Origin: Halobacillus litoralis
GTDB taxonomy: Bacteria > Bacillota > Bacilli > Bacillales > Halobacillaceae
Length of the DNA: 64,000 nt
Assembly: GCF_004101865.1 (NCBI RefSeq)
Contig: NZ_CP026118.1
Coordinates: forward strand, 2,745,001-2,809,000
Direction: 5' to 3'
A program made the translations under genes and the position numbers. Positions 53,990-63,660 of this stretch are shown piece after piece (position 1 is the stretch's first letter; the number at the start of each line of letters is the position of its first letter). Under the pieces are notes generated by a model, which saw only the letters and a list, made by a program, of their open reading frames with translations, did not search any database and was not told where the DNA came from.

Positions 53990-55174
53990 TTATAAAAAAG
54001 GTCGCAGGAATACTGCGATCTTTTCATTTATCCGCGTACTCAAAGCGCGCCTCTTAAGCCAGTGGTCATCAAACGGGACGGCATCGGCTACATCTTCAAA
54101 GTAAGCCCTTCGCAAGTCACTGATAAATACTTCATCATAAACATACGTATTCACTTCCTTGTTCAAGAAAAAACTACGCCGGTCGAAATTGGCCGTACCG
54201 ATATCCGCGAATTTCCCATCGATCATGATCACTTTAGAATGGTAAAACCCATCATCATAAAAGTGAACGTGAGCACCGTGATGATATAATTCCTCCAAAT
54301 AAGGGATGCCAGCTTCTTTAACAAAAGGGTGATCAGCTTTCATGGGAATTAAAATGTGAAGTTCTACCCCATTCTCAATCGCTTGTTTCAGAGCTTTTTG
54401 TAACTGATCGGTAGGGACGAAGTAAGGTGATCCAATCAAAATCTCATTTTTTGCGGATTGAACCATACTGGTGAATTCATTTTCCAGCTCGACACCATCC
54501 GTGGCGAACACTTTCAATTTGTGCTTTCCTTTTTCAGTAGTCGTATGTTTTTCAATCCTTTCACCAGTAGCTAAATACCAATCATCCAGTAAAATTTCAT
54601 GAATAGCACCTACCACTGGACCAGTCACCCGTAAGTGATAATCACGCCAGTCCCCGAACTTCGCAGAACCTCCAATATAATTACTGCCGATATTAAAACC
54701 GCCGATATAACCGATTTTTCCGTCGATTACGGTGATTTTCCTGTGATTCCTCCGGTTTATCCGATAAAAGAAATAAGGGAAGCCGGGCGTCTCAGAAAAG
54801 GCGAATTGTACACCTGATCTTTTCAAATCCTGCCTTATTTTTTTATTCAATTTATATCCTCCGATACGGTCGGTACATAAGCGGACTGGAATTCCTTCGA
54901 TCGCTTTATTTTTTAACACTTGCAGGAAATTCTGGCTGATATAGTCGTTGTCCACTAAAAAAAAATAAACATCGACCTGTGATTCGGCATTCGCGATATC
55001 CTGGAATAAATCTTCATAAAGGGCAGAGCCATTTTTATATAGCTGGTAATCCCCTGTAGTTTCCTGTTTAGGGAGGGTTCGGGGGTTTTGATTATGGTTA
55101 TATTTCCCTATTTTAAAATCAATGATAAGTAATAAAATGAAAAGGATAGCTACTAGAACAAGAGTGATGAGCAT
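53990..55174 (-). CDS. Cardiolipin synthase-like protein (phospholipase D superfamily)
   Basis: 394 residues. One N-terminal membrane helix (about 2-20) and two HKD motifs: HRKITVIDGKIGYIGGFNIG (about 170-189) and HSKVIMIDGKFADIGTANFD (about 308-327). It matches the second cardiolipin synthase-like gene (ywjE/clsB) that lies next to fadF in B. subtilis. Cardiolipin supports salt tolerance in halophilic bacilli, a known link but not proven for this gene. Divergent from fadF. Confidence 0.9.
   Translation of the reverse strand: MLITLVLVAILFILLLIIDFKIGKYNHNQNPRTLPKQETTGDYQLYKNGSALYEDLFQDIANAESQVDVYFFLVDNDYISQNFLQVLKNKAIEGIPVRLCTDRIGGYKLNKKIRQDLKRSGVQFAFSETPGFPYFFYRINRRNHRKITVIDGKIGYIGGFNIGSNYIGGSAKFGDWRDYHLRVTGPVVGAIHEILLDDWYLATGERIEKHTTTEKGKHKLKVFATDGVELENEFTSMVQSAKNEILIGSPYFVPTDQLQKALKQAIENGVELHILIPMKADHPFVKEAGIPYLEELYHHGAHVHFYDDGFYHSKVIMIDGKFADIGTANFDRRSFFLNKEVNTYVYDEVFISDLRRAYFEDVADAVPFDDHWLKRRALSTRINEKIAVFLRPFL
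53996..54024 (+). terminator. Terminator of the XapX gene, inside the end of the cls-like gene
   Basis: Stem AAAAGGTCGCAG (53996-54007) with CTGCGATCTTTT (54013-54024), one G-T pair, ending in TTTT. It overlaps the last codons of the convergent cardiolipin synthase-like gene. Confidence 0.7.
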
Positions 55175-55255
55175 GGCAGATCCATCTCCTTAACCGTTTC
55201 TTCCTCCTAGTCTCCCCGTTTCTTGAGGTTTCAATAGGAAAAAGGCGAAAACATG

Positions 55256-55285
55256 TTGACTGAATGCTCATTCATAATTTATAGT
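55256..55285 (+). promoter_or_regulatory. fadF promoter with embedded FadR/TetR-type operator
   Basis: TTGACT (55256-55261), an 18-base spacer and TATAGT (55280-55285). A perfect palindrome TGAATGCTCATTCA (55261-55274) occupies the spacer, the usual place for a repressor. It resembles the TGAATGA-N-TCATTCA boxes of Bacillus FadR, with a shorter centre. Confidence 0.6.
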
Positions 55286-55375
55286 AAAGCTATAAGATTC
55301 AGAAAATTTTAAGTTTCTGGGCCGAGAAAAGGGGAATCGCGCATTTTGCGATAACAACAAAGAGGGGGAGAACAT

Positions 55376-57508
55376 ATGAATCCGTTGTTAGTAGCAAACT
55401 GGATTTTGTTCCTTGGGGTAACGGTATACGGTTTGTACTTATTTGTTCGTGTCGTACAAACCCGTGTCGCTTATATTAAGATGGGGAAGAAATTCGAGTA
55501 TGATAAACAACTGAAAAGACGTTTACAGAAAATTTGGATTTACGTTTTCGGACAGAAAAAATTATTGAAGGATAAAAAATCAGGCATTATCCATGTTATG
55601 ATGTTCTATGGTTTTATCCTTGTCCAGTTCGGGGCGCTGGATTTCATTTGGAAAGGACTGGCACCTGACTCCCACTTACCATTAGGGCCTTTCTATCCTG
55701 GCTTCACGTTCTTCCAGGAAATTGTGACATTAACAATTCTTGTTGCTGTCATTTGGGCGTTTTACCGTCGCTATATAGAAAAATTGGTTCGCCTGAAGCG
55801 TGGGTTTAAAGCAGGGCTCGTACTTATTTTCATTGGCACATTGATGGTGACGGTTTTAGTAGGGAACGGCATGGGGATTATCTGGCATGGCCATGAAGGC
55901 GCATGGACAGAGCCTATTGCGTCCACAATTGCAAGCGCTTTCGCATGGCTGCCTCCTGTAGCAGCAGCCACCGTGTTCTTTGTGATGTGGTGGATTCACC
56001 TGTTGATTTTACTGACTTTCCTGGTTTATGTACCACAATCCAAGCACGCTCACTTACTCGCTGCTCCTGTTAATGTTTTTCTTAGTCGAGAAGATCCTCC
56101 AGGGAAGCTTAAACCGATAGATTTTGATATCGACGAAGATGCCGATGAAGATGAGGTCTCTTTCGGCGTCGGAAAAATCGAGGAGTTCGATCAATTACAA
56201 ATGATCGATTTTTATGCCTGTGTGGAATGTGGTCGTTGTACAAATGTCTGTCCAGCATCAGGATCGGGGAAAATGCTCTCTCCAATGGATTTGATTATTA
56301 AATTGAGAGACCATCTGACTGAAAAAGGTGCGGCTGTCACAGGGCAGTCTCCCTGGGTACCATCTTATGCCTTTTCAGGAACGGAAGGGAACACATTAGC
56401 TCAAATGGCCCGCTCCCAGGGGACTGAGGAAGCAGCGTCTACACTTGACGCTGTAAACGAAAAGAGCTTGATCGGTGATGTCATTACAGAAGAAGAACTA
56501 TGGGCATGTACGACATGCCGAAACTGTGAAGATGCTTGCCCAGTCATGAACGAACACGTCGATAAAATCATCGACCTTCGTCGGTATCTTGTAATGACGG
56601 AAGGGAAAATGGATCCAGATGGACAACGTGCGTTGATGAATATCGAACGCCAGGGAAATCCGTGGGGGTTATCGAAGAAAGAACGTGAGGACTGGAGAGA
56701 TTTGGATGAAGAGGTTCAAATTCCGACTGTGAAAGAATTGAAGAAATCAGGCGAAGAGTTTGAATATCTCTTCTGGGTCAGCTCAATGGGATCCTACGAT
56801 AACCGCAGCCAAAAAATCGCAATGGCTTTCGCCAAGCTTATGAATGCTGCAGGAATCAAGTTTGCGATTCTCGGTAATAAAGAGCAGAACTCAGGGGATA
56901 CAGCCCGTCGGATGGGAAATGAATTCCTCTTCCAGGAACTTGCTGAAAAGAATATGAAGGAATTTGAAAAACATAATGTGAATAAAATCATTACCATTGA
57001 CCCGCATGCTTACAACATTTTCAAAAACGAGTATCCGGATTTCGGCCTTGAGGCAGAGGTTTACCACCATACTGAAATGTTGGCTGAATGGTTGAAGGAT
57101 GGCCGCTTGAAGCCTGAGGGTGTAGTCAATGAAAAAATCACCTATCATGACAGTTGTTATCTTGGGCGCTATAACGAAGTCTACCAGCCACCGCGTGAAG
57201 TGCTTGAGATGATCCCTGGTGTGGAAGTGGTTGAAATGAAACGAAACCGCTCCAACGGAATGTGCTGTGGTGCTGGCGGCGGCATGATGTGGATGGAAGA
57301 GAAGTCTGGAAACCGCGTAAATGTTGCCCGTACAGAACAGGCTCTTGAAGTGGAACCGACTATGATTTCCAGCGGATGTCCATTCTGTCTGACGATGCTT
57401 TCTGATGGTACGAAAGCAAAAGAAGTAGAGGAAGAAGTTAGTACAATGGACATTGCGGAAATATTAGCGAAGTCCATGTTTGAAAAAACAGAAGAGAAAA
57501 CAGCTTAA
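55376..57508 (+). CDS. fadF: Membrane (Fe-S)-binding oxidoreductase for acyl-CoA dehydrogenase electrons
   Basis: 710 residues. The N-terminal 230 residues hold about six helices of the NarI-like type. Two 4Fe-4S motifs follow: C282, C285, C288, C292 and C378, C381, C384, C388. Two CCG domains of the heterodisulfide-reductase type close the protein (SCYLGRYN, NGMCCGAGGGMMWMEE, SSGCPFCLTML). FadF is thought to pass electrons from acyl-CoA dehydrogenases (through ETF) to menaquinone. Order clsB-fadF-acyl-CoA dehydrogenases agrees with B. subtilis. A palindrome in its promoter suggests fatty-acid control. Confidence 0.93.
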   Translation: MNPLLVANWILFLGVTVYGLYLFVRVVQTRVAYIKMGKKFEYDKQLKRRLQKIWIYVFGQKKLLKDKKSGIIHVMMFYGFILVQFGALDFIWKGLAPDSHLPLGPFYPGFTFFQEIVTLTILVAVIWAFYRRYIEKLVRLKRGFKAGLVLIFIGTLMVTVLVGNGMGIIWHGHEGAWTEPIASTIASAFAWLPPVAAATVFFVMWWIHLLILLTFLVYVPQSKHAHLLAAPVNVFLSREDPPGKLKPIDFDIDEDADEDEVSFGVGKIEEFDQLQMIDFYACVECGRCTNVCPASGSGKMLSPMDLIIKLRDHLTEKGAAVTGQSPWVPSYAFSGTEGNTLAQMARSQGTEEAASTLDAVNEKSLIGDVITEEELWACTTCRNCEDACPVMNEHVDKIIDLRRYLVMTEGKMDPDGQRALMNIERQGNPWGLSKKEREDWRDLDEEVQIPTVKELKKSGEEFEYLFWVSSMGSYDNRSQKIAMAFAKLMNAAGIKFAILGNKEQNSGDTARRMGNEFLFQELAEKNMKEFEKHNVNKIITIDPHAYNIFKNEYPDFGLEAEVYHHTEMLAEWLKDGRLKPEGVVNEKITYHDSCYLGRYNEVYQPPREVLEMIPGVEVVEMKRNRSNGMCCGAGGGMMWMEEKSGNRVNVARTEQALEVEPTMISSGCPFCLTMLSDGTKAKEVEEEVSTMDIAEILAKSMFEKTEEKTA

Positions 57509-57578
57509 TCAAACGTTTGACCAATAAGGGAAACGAGTCGAATGTATGAAAAATGAGGATTAATATTGTGAAAATTGT

Positions 57579-57610
57579 GGAAAGTGTACAGCATTTTATG
57601 TACACTTTCC
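57579..57610 (+). terminator. Hairpin after fadF
   Basis: Perfect 12-bp stem GGAAAGTGTACA (57579-57590) with TGTACACTTTCC (57599-57610), loop GCATTTTA. The T tail is short, so read-through into the thiolase operon is possible. Confidence 0.6.
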
Positions 57611-57622
57611 TTATGAGACGAA

Positions 57623-57640
57623 ATTGAGCGAGCGTTCAAT
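57623..57640 (+). promoter_or_regulatory. Palindromic operator candidate upstream of the thiolase
   Basis: ATTGAGCGAGCGTTCAAT has matching outer arms ATTGA and TCAAT. Its core TGAGCGAGCGTTCA fits the consensus TGARYG-N2-CRTTCA shared with the fadF site at 55261-55274. Probable site of the TetR/FadR-type regulator. Confidence 0.5.
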
Positions 57641-57649
57641 CGTCATTTT

Positions 57650-57664
57650 TTGAAAGCGTTATCA
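57650..57664 (+). promoter_or_regulatory. cre site upstream of the thiolase operon
   Basis: TTGAAAGCGTTATCA fits all positions of the CcpA cre consensus. It lies 20 bases before the thiolase start, just ahead of AAGGAGG, where CcpA would block transcription. Confidence 0.7.
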
Positions 57665-57683
57665 AAAATAAGGAGGAAAACAC

Positions 57684-58871
57684 ATGCGTAAAACTGTGAT
57701 AGTAGCTGGGGCCCGTACACCTTTCGGGAAATTCGGAGGTTCTTTAGCGCCATTGACGGCTGTTCAACTTGGAGGTATAGCCATCAAAGGAGCGTTAGAA
57801 AGAGCGAAAGTTAAACCAGAAGATGTGAATGAAGTAATCATGGGAACCGTACTGCAAGGCGGTCAGGGTCAACTTCCATCCCGTCAAGCTTCACGTGAGG
57901 CTGGCATTCCGTGGGAGGTCAAAACAGAAACAGTCAATAAAGTCTGCGCCTCAGGTATGCGAAGTGTCACCATGGCAGATCAGTTCATCCGTTTAGGGGA
58001 AGAAGAGGTAATTGTCGCCGGAGGTATGGAAAGCATGAGCAATGCTCCTTACTTCATGCCGAAAGCACGGTGGGGATTACGCATGGGGGATGCTCCTGTC
58101 AAAGATATGATGGTTCATGATGGATTGACCTGTTCTTTTGAGAATGTCCACATGGGCAACTATGGAAACCGGACAGCAGAAGAGTTTGAATTGACACGTG
58201 AAGCTCAAGACGAATGGGCCTATCAAAGCCATCAAAGAGCAGTAAAAGCGATTGAAGATGGAAAATTAGGGGAAGAAATCACGTCTGTCGAAGTTCCACA
58301 ACGAAAAGGTGACCCGACAGTTGTTGACACAGATGAAGCACCGCGGAAGTCTACGACAGTGGAAGCTCTGGCCAAGTTACGTCCTGTCTTCGATAAAACA
58401 GGGACGATTACAGCAGGGAACGCTCCGGGTGTGAACGATGGTGCTTGTGCGATGCTTTTAATGTCGGATGAAAAAGCTGAAAAAATCGGGGCTGATTCAT
58501 TAGCGACTATTTTAGCCCACGATGAAATTGCGGTCGAGGCTCAGCATTTTCCGCAAACACCAGGGCTGGTCATCAATAAACTTCTCGAAAAGGCAGGAAA
58601 ATCAATTGAAGATATAGATTTATTCGAAGTCAACGAGGCTTTTGCAGCCGTATCTTTAGCTAGTGGCAAAATTGCAGGGTTGGACCATGAAAAAGTCAAT
58701 GTCAATGGTGGTGCTGTAGCTTTGGGTCACCCGATAGGTGCGAGCGGTGCACGTATTTTGCTGACACTTGCCTATGAATTGAAACGCCGTGGCGGTGGGT
58801 TAGGTATCGCAGCGATCTGTTCAGGCGGTGGCCAAGGGGACGCCGTATTGATCGAAGTACCGAAACAATAA
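57684..58871 (+). CDS. Acetyl-CoA C-acetyltransferase (thiolase)
   Basis: 395 residues, full-length thiolase. Acyl-accepting cysteine C88 is in [10 protein letters not shown]; the C-terminal histidine and cysteine are in [10 protein letters not shown] and [10 protein letters not shown]. It performs the last, thiolytic step of beta-oxidation or its reverse. It corresponds in position and pairing to mmgA-type genes. First gene of the acyl-CoA operon, with AAGGAGG upstream. The dehydrogenase gene follows 13 bases later. Confidence 0.95.
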   Translation: MRKTVIVAGARTPFGKFGGSLAPLTAVQLGGIAIKGALERAKVKPEDVNEVIMGTVLQGGQGQLPSRQASREAGIPWEVKTETVNKVCASGMRSVTMADQFIRLGEEEVIVAGGMESMSNAPYFMPKARWGLRMGDAPVKDMMVHDGLTCSFENVHMGNYGNRTAEEFELTREAQDEWAYQSHQRAVKAIEDGKLGEEITSVEVPQRKGDPTVVDTDEAPRKSTTVEALAKLRPVFDKTGTITAGNAPGVNDGACAMLLMSDEKAEKIGADSLATILAHDEIAVEAQHFPQTPGLVINKLLEKAGKSIEDIDLFEVNEAFAAVSLASGKIAGLDHEKVNVNGGAVALGHPIGASGARILLTLAYELKRRGGGLGIAAICSGGGQGDAVLIEVPKQ

Positions 58872-58884
58872 GGAGGAATAAAGG

Positions 58885-59736
58885 ATGACAATCAATCAGG
58901 TAATGGTCATAGGAGCAGGGCAAATGGGAGCAGGAATTGCTCAAGTGTTCGCTCAATCCGGCCTGAAAGTAAAGCTTAATGATATGAGTCAAGATGCATT
59001 GGATCAAGGTTTGGCAGGCATTGAGAAGCGATTGGGCCGTGCTGTGGAGAAAGGGAGAATGACGGCGGAGCAGCAGCAGGAGGCAGTCCAGCGGTTGAGC
59101 GGGACGACTGATTTGAAAGATGCTTCAGATTGCGACCTTGTAATCGAAGCAGTCATTGAAAAAATGGATGTGAAGGTAAGTGTTTTTCAACAGCTTGATG
59201 AAATTACACCTGCTCACGCCATTTTAGCTACAAATACCTCGTCTCTACCGATAACAGAAATTGCGGCAGCAACAGAGCGCCCTTCCCAAGTGATTGGAAT
59301 GCACTTCATGAACCCGGTTCCTGTGATGAAATTGGTCGAAGTCATCCGTGCGCTCCAAACCAGTGATGAAACTTATCAAGCGATTGAGGATATGACGAAA
59401 AAGTTGGAAAAAACCCCGGTGGAAGTCGAGGACTTTCCGGGTTTCGTTTCTAACCGAATCCTGATGCCGATGATTAACGAAGCGATTTATACCGTTCATG
59501 AAGGCGTGGCTTCTGCAGAGGATGTGGATGCCGTAATGAAACTTGGTATGAACCACCCGATGGGGCCATTGACCTTAGCGGACTTCATTGGACTTGATAC
59601 ATGTCTATATATTATGGAAGTGCTTCATGATGGATTTGGAGACAGCAAGTATCGTCCATGCCCGCTCCTCCGTAAATACGTCAAGGCAGGCTGGCTTGGT
59701 AAGAAGTCAGGGCGCGGTTTTTACATCTACGATTAA
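58885..59736 (+). CDS. 3-hydroxybutyryl-CoA / 3-hydroxyacyl-CoA dehydrogenase
   Basis: 283 residues, the short single-function form (Hbd/MmgB). The NAD-binding Rossmann motif [19 protein letters not shown] starts near residue 8; the catalytic His is in [17 protein letters not shown], and [13 protein letters not shown] lies in the C-terminal helical domain. It oxidises 3-hydroxyacyl-CoA to 3-ketoacyl-CoA for the thiolase encoded just upstream. AAGGAGG precedes the ATG. Complete. Confidence 0.95.
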   Translation: MTINQVMVIGAGQMGAGIAQVFAQSGLKVKLNDMSQDALDQGLAGIEKRLGRAVEKGRMTAEQQQEAVQRLSGTTDLKDASDCDLVIEAVIEKMDVKVSVFQQLDEITPAHAILATNTSSLPITEIAAATERPSQVIGMHFMNPVPVMKLVEVIRALQTSDETYQAIEDMTKKLEKTPVEVEDFPGFVSNRILMPMINEAIYTVHEGVASAEDVDAVMKLGMNHPMGPLTLADFIGLDTCLYIMEVLHDGFGDSKYRPCPLLRKYVKAGWLGKKSGRGFYIYD

Positions 59737-59757
59737 CGTGTGAAGGGGAGAGCGAGA

Positions 59758-60903
59758 ATGGACTTACAATTTACTGATGAACAGAAGATGATGAGAAAAA
59801 TGGTACGTGACTTTGCAGAGAATGAAGTAGCTCCAGCAGTTGAACGAATGGAAAGGGAAGACCGCTTTCCATCAGAACTGATTCCGAAAATGGGGGAACT
59901 GGGTCTCATGGGTGTTCCCATTCCTGAAAAATATGGTGGAGCTGAGATGGACTATACTTCGTATATCATCGCCATTCATGAATTGTCAAAAGTCAGTGCA
60001 ACACTTGGTGTCATCTTATCTGTCCATACATCTGTGGGCACAAATCCGATTTTATACTTCGGAAACGAAGATCAGAAAAACAAATATATTCCGAAGCTTG
60101 CTTCGGGGGAGTACCTCGGAGCGTTTGCTCTGACAGAACCAGGTGCTGGATCTGATGCGGGCAGTTTGAAAACGAGAGCGGAGAAACGAGGCGACCATTA
60201 TGTCTTGAATGGATCGAAAGTGTTCATTACGAATGGTGGAAAGGCTGATACATTCATCGTGTTCGCCCGTACAAATCCTGATGTGAAGACAGGTAAAGGC
60301 TTGAGTGCGTTTATCGTGGAGCGGGAGACTCCCGGTTTTTCAATCGGAAAAGCAGAGAAGAAGATGGGGCTCCACGGGTCAAGTACAGTGTCGTTGAATT
60401 TCGATCAATGCGAAGTGCCAGCTTCTCAACTACTTGGAAATGAGGGAGAAGGGTATAAAATCGCGCTTGCAAACTTGAACGTCGGGCGGATCGGAATTGC
60501 GGCTCAATCGCTCGGAATTGCGGAAGCGGCTTTAGAGCATGCGGTTGGATATGCCAAGGAACGTGAACAGTTTGGCAGACCGATCGCTCACTTGCAGGGC
60601 GTCGCTTTCAAGATAGCAGATATGGCGACAGAGGTGGAGGCATCAAAACTGCTTGTCTATAATGCAGCTTCCCTTCAAGCGGAAGGGAAAAAATGCGTAA
60701 AGGAAGTTTCCATTGCGAAATTGATGGCTTCAAAAACGGCAGTCCGTACAGCAATTGAAGCGGTTCAAATTCATGGTGGATACGGGTATACGGAGGATTA
60801 TGCTGTTGAAAGGTTTTTCAGGGATGCCAAGGTTTGTGAAATCTATGAAGGTACAAGTGAAATCCAGCGTGTGGTAATCGGAAATCATTTGCTTAGAGAT
60901 TGA
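59758..60903 (+). CDS. Acyl-CoA dehydrogenase (first copy)
   Basis: 381 residues, short/branched-chain acyl-CoA dehydrogenase family. FAD/substrate motifs are [19 protein letters not shown] and [10 protein letters not shown]; the catalytic glutamate is in [12 protein letters not shown]. Starts with MDLQFTDEQ at ATG 59758 after GGGGAG; the GTG extension to 59740 is less likely. It makes the alpha,beta double bond and gives electrons to ETF. It is 14 bases before a second dehydrogenase with the same N-terminal layout, suggesting old duplication and split substrate range. Confidence 0.95.
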   Translation: MDLQFTDEQKMMRKMVRDFAENEVAPAVERMEREDRFPSELIPKMGELGLMGVPIPEKYGGAEMDYTSYIIAIHELSKVSATLGVILSVHTSVGTNPILYFGNEDQKNKYIPKLASGEYLGAFALTEPGAGSDAGSLKTRAEKRGDHYVLNGSKVFITNGGKADTFIVFARTNPDVKTGKGLSAFIVERETPGFSIGKAEKKMGLHGSSTVSLNFDQCEVPASQLLGNEGEGYKIALANLNVGRIGIAAQSLGIAEAALEHAVGYAKEREQFGRPIAHLQGVAFKIADMATEVEASKLLVYNAASLQAEGKKCVKEVSIAKLMASKTAVRTAIEAVQIHGGYGYTEDYAVERFFRDAKVCEIYEGTSEIQRVVIGNHLLRD

Positions 60904-60916
60904 GGAGGATTCGAGA

Positions 60917-62056
60917 ATGAATTTTACATTAACAGAAGAGCAGGAAATGCTTAGAAAAATGGTTCGTGATTTTGCAAAGAATGAAGTAGAACCAACCGCA
61001 GCAGAACGTGATGAAGAAGAACGTTTTGACCGTGAGATATTCGATAAGATGGCAGAACTCGGCTTGACAGGGATTCCTTGGCCTGAAGAGTATGGGGGCA
61101 TCGGATCGGACTTCGTCAGTTATGTGATCGCAGTCGAAGAGCTGTCCCGTGTTTGTGCATCAACTGGCGTAACATTATCAGCCCATATTTCACTAGCAAG
61201 CTGGCCGATCTATAAATTCGGATCAGAAGACCAGAAGAAAAAATACCTCACCCAGTTAGCCTCTGGTGAAAAGCTTGGTGCTTATGCATTGTCAGAACCT
61301 GGAGCTGGTAGTGATGTTTCCTCGATGCGGACACAAGCGAAACCGAATGGGGATCATTATGTGTTGAATGGCAGTAAAGTATGGATCACAAACGGCGGTG
61401 TCGCAGATATTTACATTATTTTTGCCAAAACAGATCCTGAGCAGGGAAGTCGTGGCATCAGTGCCTTTATTGTCGAGAAAGACACACCGGGCTTCTCAAC
61501 AGGCAAGAAAGAGAAGAAGTTAGGGATACGTTCTTCTCCTACAACAGAGCTTATTTTCGAAGATTGTAAGATACCGAAAGAGAACTTGTTAGGGGAAGAA
61601 GGGCAAGGTTTCAAAGTAGCAATGATGACGCTGGATGGGGGCCGAAATGGAATTGCTGCTCAAGCGGTGGGAATCGCTCAAGGTGCGCTGGATGAATCCA
61701 TCTCTTATTCGAAAGAGCGGGAGCAGTTCGGGAAGCCGATTGCCAATCTCCAGGGTATTTCATTTAAAATCGCTGATATGGCAACAGAAATTGAAGCTTC
61801 AAGACTGCTTACCTATCAAGCGGCTTACTTAGAATCAGAGGGGCTGCCGTACTCCAAATCATCTGCGATGGCAAAATTGTTCGCCGGGGATACAGCGATG
61901 AAAGTGACCACAGAAGCCGTCCAAGTCCATGGGGGCTATGGATATACGAAAGATTATCCAGTTGAACGATATATGCGTGATGCGAAAATCACTCAGATCT
62001 ATGAAGGTACACAGGAAATTCAAAGGCTTGTTATCGGCCGTATGATGACGAAATAG
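60917..62056 (+). CDS. Acyl-CoA dehydrogenase (second copy)
   Basis: 379 residues, closely related in layout to the preceding gene. It has [29 protein letters not shown] and the catalytic glutamate region [12 protein letters not shown]. This copy is the likelier counterpart of B. subtilis AcdA, which lies near fadF. A branched-chain substrate such as isobutyryl-CoA is possible, given IcmF and MeaB downstream, but the sequence alone does not decide. GAGGAGG precedes the start. Confidence 0.95.
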   Translation: MNFTLTEEQEMLRKMVRDFAKNEVEPTAAERDEEERFDREIFDKMAELGLTGIPWPEEYGGIGSDFVSYVIAVEELSRVCASTGVTLSAHISLASWPIYKFGSEDQKKKYLTQLASGEKLGAYALSEPGAGSDVSSMRTQAKPNGDHYVLNGSKVWITNGGVADIYIIFAKTDPEQGSRGISAFIVEKDTPGFSTGKKEKKLGIRSSPTTELIFEDCKIPKENLLGEEGQGFKVAMMTLDGGRNGIAAQAVGIAQGALDESISYSKEREQFGKPIANLQGISFKIADMATEIEASRLLTYQAAYLESEGLPYSKSSAMAKLFAGDTAMKVTTEAVQVHGGYGYTKDYPVERYMRDAKITQIYEGTQEIQRLVIGRMMTK

Positions 62057-62071
62057 AAAGGTGAATGAATT

Positions 62072-63010
62072 ATGCATCCACTCGCGGAACGGATTCAAAA
62101 ACAGGATATGCGTGCATTGGCACGGGCGATCACATTGATTGAAAACGACGATGATCAGAAGCTCTCTTTGATGAGCGATATTTTTTCCATCCAAAAGCAA
62201 GCCCACTATATAGGGATCACTGGTTCTCCAGGGGCAGGAAAAAGTTCACTGATCAATCGGCTGCTCACTTTTTTGAGACAGCAGAATCTTACAGTCGCTG
62301 TCATCGCTGTCGATCCTACGAGCCCGTTCAGCGGAGGTGCTTTGCTTGGTGATCGCACGCGCATGAACCAACATTTCCTCGACCCTGGTATTTTCATCCG
62401 CAGCATGGCCACAAGAGGAAGTCTTGGAGGGCTCGCCCGTGCCACGAAGGACAGCATCCGCGTTTGTGATGCTTATGGGTTTGATATCGTGCTGGTTGAA
62501 ACTGTAGGTGTCGGCCAATCAGAGCTCGACATTATGAAAGTGGTGGACACGACAGGGCTTGTACTCACTCCGAACAGTGGGGATGTGCTGCAAATCTTCA
62601 AAGCGGGGATCATGGAAATTGCTGATTTGTTCATCATTAATAAAGCTGACTTACCTGGTGTAGGGAAATTGAAGTCTACCCTTGAAGAATACATGATGAT
62701 TGTTCAGCCCAAAGGGTGGCAGCCCCCCATTGTGCAAACAATTTCCACTGAATCAGAAGGTATGGACGAATTGTGGAAGAATATGAATGACCATCATTCC
62801 TATTTATATCGTACGGATTCAGGAACAGAACGGAGAAAGCAACAGCTGAAATTAGAAGTCTATGATTTAATTCGAGAAGAGATTTGGCGGGATGTCAAAA
62901 CAGAAATTGAACGGGATGAGCAGAAATTGGAGGTCTTTCAAAATCCTGATGCTGATCCTTATCAGCTGGCCCGTTCTTGGGTTAAAGAATGGGGGAGGAA
63001 GGGTGAGTGA
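62072..63010 (+). CDS. meaB: Methylmalonyl-CoA mutase-associated GTPase (MeaB/ArgK)
   Basis: 312 residues, G3E P-loop GTPase. The Walker A is GSPGAGKSS (51-59), the metal-binding loop has DPTSPFSGGALLGDRTRM, VETVGVGQSE is Switch-like and NKADL is the guanine-specificity motif. MeaB proteins load and protect B12-dependent acyl-CoA mutases. The start of icmF, a mutase fusion, lies 650 bases downstream. IcmF carries its own G domain, so a separate MeaB is a second chaperone or serves another mutase. The TetR gene overlaps its stop by GTGA. Confidence 0.94.
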   Translation: MHPLAERIQKQDMRALARAITLIENDDDQKLSLMSDIFSIQKQAHYIGITGSPGAGKSSLINRLLTFLRQQNLTVAVIAVDPTSPFSGGALLGDRTRMNQHFLDPGIFIRSMATRGSLGGLARATKDSIRVCDAYGFDIVLVETVGVGQSELDIMKVVDTTGLVLTPNSGDVLQIFKAGIMEIADLFIINKADLPGVGKLKSTLEEYMMIVQPKGWQPPIVQTISTESEGMDELWKNMNDHHSYLYRTDSGTERRKQQLKLEVYDLIREEIWRDVKTEIERDEQKLEVFQNPDADPYQLARSWVKEWGRKGE

Positions 63011-63642
63011 CATTGGCTGAAAAACAAGTACCCTCTACCATAAAAGATGAAGCACTCGTCACCAAACGGAGAAATCAGATGATCAGAGGTGCCGTAACAC
63101 TTTTTATAGAAAAAGGATTTCACAAAACGACAACCCGGGAAATTGCAAAAGCCTCAGGTTTCAGCATCGGCACGCTCTATGAGTATATCCGGAAGAAAGA
63201 AGATGTCTTGTTTCTCGTCTGTGACTCGATCTATAAACGAGTGAAAGAGAGGATGGAAGCCTCTATCGACCCGAATCAGACTAGTGTACAAAGTTTGGTT
63301 CACGCCATACGCTCTTACTTCCAATTGATGGACGACATGCAGGACGAAGTACTTGTCATGTACCAAGAGGTGAAATCATTATCACGCGATGCTCAGGATT
63401 ATGTCTTGCAGAAAGAAAGAGACATGGTGAGTATGCTGGAACAAGTCATCTTTAACAGCCTTCCCGGTCAAAGGTCAGAAACACAAGTGAAACTGATTGC
63501 GAACAATATATTTGTCCAGGGGCAGATGTGGGGTTTCCGCAGGTGGATTCTCCAACGGACATTTACGATTGAAACATACACAGAAATTCAAATTCAATTG
63601 TTATTGGAAGGTCTCAATAGCAAAGTAGAGGAATCATCTTAA
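63007..63642 (+). CDS. TetR/AcrR family transcriptional regulator (FadR-like)
   Basis: 211 residues. The N-terminal HTH (about 25-70) reads RNQMIRGAVTLFIEKGFHKT, then TTREIAKASGFSIGTLYEYI, typical of TetR. The C-terminal ligand domain is of the size that binds acyl-CoA in FadR-type regulators. The GTG start at 63007 is 8 bases after GGGGGAGG and overlaps meaB. Its location inside the acyl-CoA cluster suggests that it controls the fadF and thiolase promoters through the TGARYG palindromes. That link is inference. Confidence 0.88.
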   Translation: MTLAEKQVPSTIKDEALVTKRRNQMIRGAVTLFIEKGFHKTTTREIAKASGFSIGTLYEYIRKKEDVLFLVCDSIYKRVKERMEASIDPNQTSVQSLVHAIRSYFQLMDDMQDEVLVMYQEVKSLSRDAQDYVLQKERDMVSMLEQVIFNSLPGQRSETQVKLIANNIFVQGQMWGFRRWILQRTFTIETYTEIQIQLLLEGLNSKVEESS

Positions 63643-63660
63643 AAGAAAGGGAGATGGGAT

